DNA of 64,000 nucleotides, from the NCBI RefSeq assembly GCF_021155765.1, contig NC_060108.1:25445025-25509024 (forward strand), written 5' to 3'. Shown piece after piece: positions 61,297 to 64,000 of this stretch; the first letter of the stretch is position 1, and each line of letters begins with the position of its first letter. This DNA comes from Diprion similis (lineage: Eukaryota > Arthropoda > Insecta > Hymenoptera > Diprionidae). Position numbers and translations under genes: made by a program. Under the pieces are notes generated by a model. It was not told the DNA's origin, made no database searches, and saw only the letters and a program-made list of their open reading frames with translations.

Positions 61297-61660
61297 TCAA
61301 TAGACAGTATTCTGGAACCCGAATTCAACATTGGTAATCACAAGGTGAAGTATCAGCTCAAGATTTGTTATCAGCACGCAGATATCAAAATCTGATCCGA
61401 GTCCCTGCACTTTGACTGAGGAATATACTTTATTAGGTATAATTAGTTCAGGAACTATCTGCCCAAGCATACAATTTGTGTAATTTGAGGAGTCTGTTAA
61501 AATTAAGGAGAGTAGGTCAATAGATAATGAAGAACACACTAATTCTGGATAATCTGTCATTCCTTTTTCAGGTATATCAAATTACTTCATGAAACAGTAA
61601 CGGTTTTATTCGTACTTCTTCAAATTCAATTGCAACTGACAAAGATGCTAATTCGTACAT
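61297..61660 (-). pseudogene. Broken ORF pair, possible RPA70 N-terminal-domain relic
   Basis: A minus-strand frame of 87 codons (61560-61297) has an in-frame stop 24 nt upstream. Its segments LLSLILTDSSNYTNCMLG, NLELIL and VEFGFQNTVY resemble, from memory, the RPA70N OB-fold pattern (RLLLSDG...ML, LEVL, VKIGNPVPY). Just upstream in another frame, 61660-61577 encodes MYELASLSVAIEF and VRIKPLL, like the RPA70 N-terminus (LS.GAI...IKPILQV), and ends at TGA. The two pieces sit in the order and spacing expected of one domain, separated by a frame change. It may be a frameshifted copy, a gene with an intron I could not place, or chance. It runs opposite to CPSF2 and HSPBAP1, between them. Function is not claimed. 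Confidence 0.3.
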
Positions 61661-62041
61661 ACATATGAATGGTTCAGCACCCGAGTAGACTAACGCACGT
61701 TGTCTGTAAGGATCATTTTAAATGGCTTAGGATAGTGTCTAGCACTGAACCCTTCATATAAGCCGCGTTAATTCGTCCATTTGCGCAACTAGTGCCATCT
61801 CTGACACCGGCATGTTGGGTATGTTTGTTACGACAGGTCAGGTTTGCTCAAGGACTCCATGGCATGGATTCGATGGGCCTAATAGCTTTTCGTTGATACC
61901 GCGTGATACTTCCTACCAAAACACGATCCAATGAAGTACAATTTCCTATAAATGTACTTCCTCCGTTATCCAAGATATCATCATATCGTAACTACCTCAA
62001 ACTTTTCAACATTGCCATTCTGATTAAGTAAATCTTCAGAT
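61661..62041. other. Intergenic DNA upstream of the HSPBAP1-like gene
   Basis: No coding frame. It presumably holds the promoter and leader of the JmjC gene. An acceptor-like ATCTTCAG ends two bases before its ATG, so a leader intron is possible. Confidence 0.4.
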
Positions 62042-63570
62042 ATGCAATCGACATCTAGCCTTCAAGTACCGTCTGAGAGTACGTTGAGACATGCGATTCT
62101 TCAATTGAAAGAACCAGTAGTCTTTAATAATTTGCTAAGAGATTCAAATGGCAAAAACTTGTGGAAATTCCTTGATTGGAATCTCAATGATCTCGCTGAA
62201 AAACTTGGAGATTTAAAGCTGCCATTTAGAATTGGTCTCAATGCCAAAACGACGGTATATGAATTCAAACATTCATATTCTAGAATTTATGGGTGTATCA
62301 ATATTTCAGACTCTTTCGTACTTTTAGGAACCACAATGGGACTTCAAATGTGATGTGAAGAACATGACCATGAGCAACTTTCTTGAAAATGTAGGATCTT
62401 TAGTTGAGAGTAACAACTGGCAGTACTTTGATTACAAGTATATGCATGAATGGTTTAGTCATCATCCTGAAATACTTTCATCATTTGATTGGCAAAGATT
62501 TGGGTTTGATCAACGGGGCGAAGATTCCACATTATGGATTGGAAGCCAAGGAGCACATACCAATTGCCATCAGGACACTTACGGTTGTAATCTAGTGGCT
62601 CAAATACATGGAAGGTAACTAACAATTATGCATCGGTATTATTGACCTTCTTTAACATCGGTTGTTTACTGACACATATAACTATCTGTGCTATGATTTT
62701 CTATCAAGTACAGAAAGCGATGGCTTTTATTTTCACCAGAGTCTAACAACAAACTAAAGCCAACAAGAGTCCCCTATGAGGAGTCAACAGTTTACAGTAG
62801 CTTTAATTTATTTTGCCCATCAAAAGATGATGAAGAAGCTCTACTAAGAACTGACCCGAAAGCAAGGATGGTAATACTGGAACCTGGACAAGTATTACTG
62901 GTCCCTAGTGGGTGGTGGCATTATGTTGAATCCATTGATTTAAGCGTCAGTGTCAATATATGGATTCCACTGTCGGCAGATTGTCATTCCAGACTCGGCG
63001 AGGCTCTTGTTAATTTAGTAGTTCAAGAGATTGGAAAAGGATTCATTCCTTCATCTGATGAAACACTTCACGCACCAAGTGAGGCTCTGCGATTGGTAAG
63101 AGCAATCTCTTTCATTATTTATGACTCGTTACATACAATAAAGCTATCGATTCTGAATTGAAACCATACTAATTCGTTGATTGAGCGCATTTGCATTGAA
63201 TCTATTTGGATTTCAGATAAAAACGTGTATTGAGAAGTGCAATGTTGAAAAAGTAGATTTACCGTCAGATAAAAAATTCAAAGAAACTCGATGGTCAGTG
63301 AAGGAGTTGGTCGAGCAATATTTTACTTATGTAACACCGATTCCTGTACTAAAAAATGAAGAATTGCAAGAATTACTTTCGAAAAATCGAGACAGGTTCT
63401 CAGACATTGAACACAAATATTTGGAAACGAATAGCTCCAACTGCAAACGTGATAAAGATGCTGACTGGGTGAATCAACAAATAAGAAATGACGTAGTTAA
63501 CGCCTTTTGTCATCCTGATATTATTAAGAAAGTGACGCACCTCATCCTACACTCAAGCCATCTGAGGTGA
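62042..63570 (+). CDS. HSPBAP1: HSPBAP1-like JmjC-domain protein
   Basis: Orthologue of vertebrate HSPB1-associated protein 1 (PASS1), a JmjC-fold Fe(II)/2-oxoglutarate oxygenase-like protein of unclear substrate. Four exons, 62042-62254, 62328-62614, 62714-63095 and 63217-63570, give 411 aa (human 488). The JmjC core contains STLWIGSQGAHTNCH152-Q-D154-TYGCNL, whose H and D are metal ligands. RKRWLLFSPE carries the likely 2-oxoglutarate Lys (K168). VPSGWWH236-YVESIDLSVSVN holds the distal His. All three metal ligands are kept, so catalysis is plausible. The C-terminus (DIIKKVTHLILHS) matches the end of the family, and the linker before it is shorter than in human. The phases join without conflict. 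AATAAA lies at 63850-63855. Confidence 0.92.
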
Positions 63571-64000
63571 TCTAGAACAACTAAATATGAGTTGTTAAGA
63601 TAATAGTTGTTAATATATGTTAAGTGTTATAATTGTACTGAATAATGAACAAATACCTCTCCTTTGCTCAAAATTATACTATATACATTTATGCATAAAT
63701 TGTCTAATTATGATTTCGACATCAAGAGATTTCGTTAATTTCTTTTTCGAATCACGCTAGTACATGGTTTTTGTCGACCAAAAAACAATGAGAAATTTTC
63801 TAATTAGGACTCCTAGGTCTAACGTTTGTAAGATTTTGTAGGTTTTGAAAATAAATACGATAAATGGATTGTACGCAATGCGGTCATAATTTTGCAAGAG
63901 AAAACGATTTCTTGTCGTGTAACGTCGCTGCCAACAGCAGATCGAACGTTACAGCCCATAAGCTTGGGTTTCTTCGTAACTTCTCAGCTGTTGATTCTAC
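63571..64000. other. HSPBAP1-like 3' UTR and flank
   Basis: AT-rich 3' UTR up to the AATAAA at 63850, then about 145 bp of more balanced sequence that may begin the next gene. No frame there is long enough to call before the window ends. Confidence 0.4.

Noticed and set aside
1-64000. CRISPR arrays, bacterial operons, phage genes
   Set aside because: No direct-repeat/spacer pattern or prokaryotic gene organisation; all conserved genes have animal introns.

Overview
This is a window of a nuclear animal genome. Genes are split by GT-AG introns, codon use in the conserved exons is ordinary, and the intergenic and intronic DNA is AT-rich with microsatellites and palindromic MITE-like elements. 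The conserved proteins (tryptophanyl-tRNA synthetase, PPM1A/B-type phosphatase, Atg14, CPSF2/CPSF100, HSPBAP1) read like insect orthologues. A holometabolous insect, perhaps a hymenopteran, is my inference; no single marker proves the order. No prokaryotic, viral or organellar gene block was seen.

Layout. 1-5558 holds no convincing gene. A small unrecognised two-exon gene lies at 5559-5913 (+). 5914-12093 is intergenic, with microsatellites and a TTAA-flanked foldback element. 12094-26531 (+) is a class A GPCR with four coding exons, about 1083 aa, and an exceptionally long cytoplasmic tail encoded by the last exon; its introns carry at least four palindromic MITE-like elements. 26532-31386 is its 3' flank and holds a pair of perfect CRE octamers. 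31387-32958 (+) is cytosolic TrpRS. 34378-47544 (+) is the PPM1A/B (alphabet-like) phosphatase, with two possible C-termini. 47545-53779 is a long AT-rich stretch between two convergent 3' ends. 53780-57079 (-) is Atg14 in nine exons. 57840-61196 (+) is CPSF2 in ten exons, head to head with Atg14. 61297-61660 (-) is a broken ORF pair that weakly resembles the RPA70 N-terminal OB fold. 62042-63570 (+) is an HSPBAP1-like JmjC protein.

The genes do not form one pathway. They are housekeeping functions (translation, phosphatase signalling, autophagy nucleation, mRNA 3'-end processing, a JmjC oxygenase-like protein) beside one receptor gene with large introns. The most interesting items are the GPCR tail rich in Asp-Pro and Glu-Pro, the family of foldback elements, the small 5.6 kb gene, a probable GC-AG intron in CPSF2, and the RPA70N-like relic. 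I found no clearly new multi-gene system. Exon borders were placed by hand from splice consensus, reading phase and remembered family sequences.
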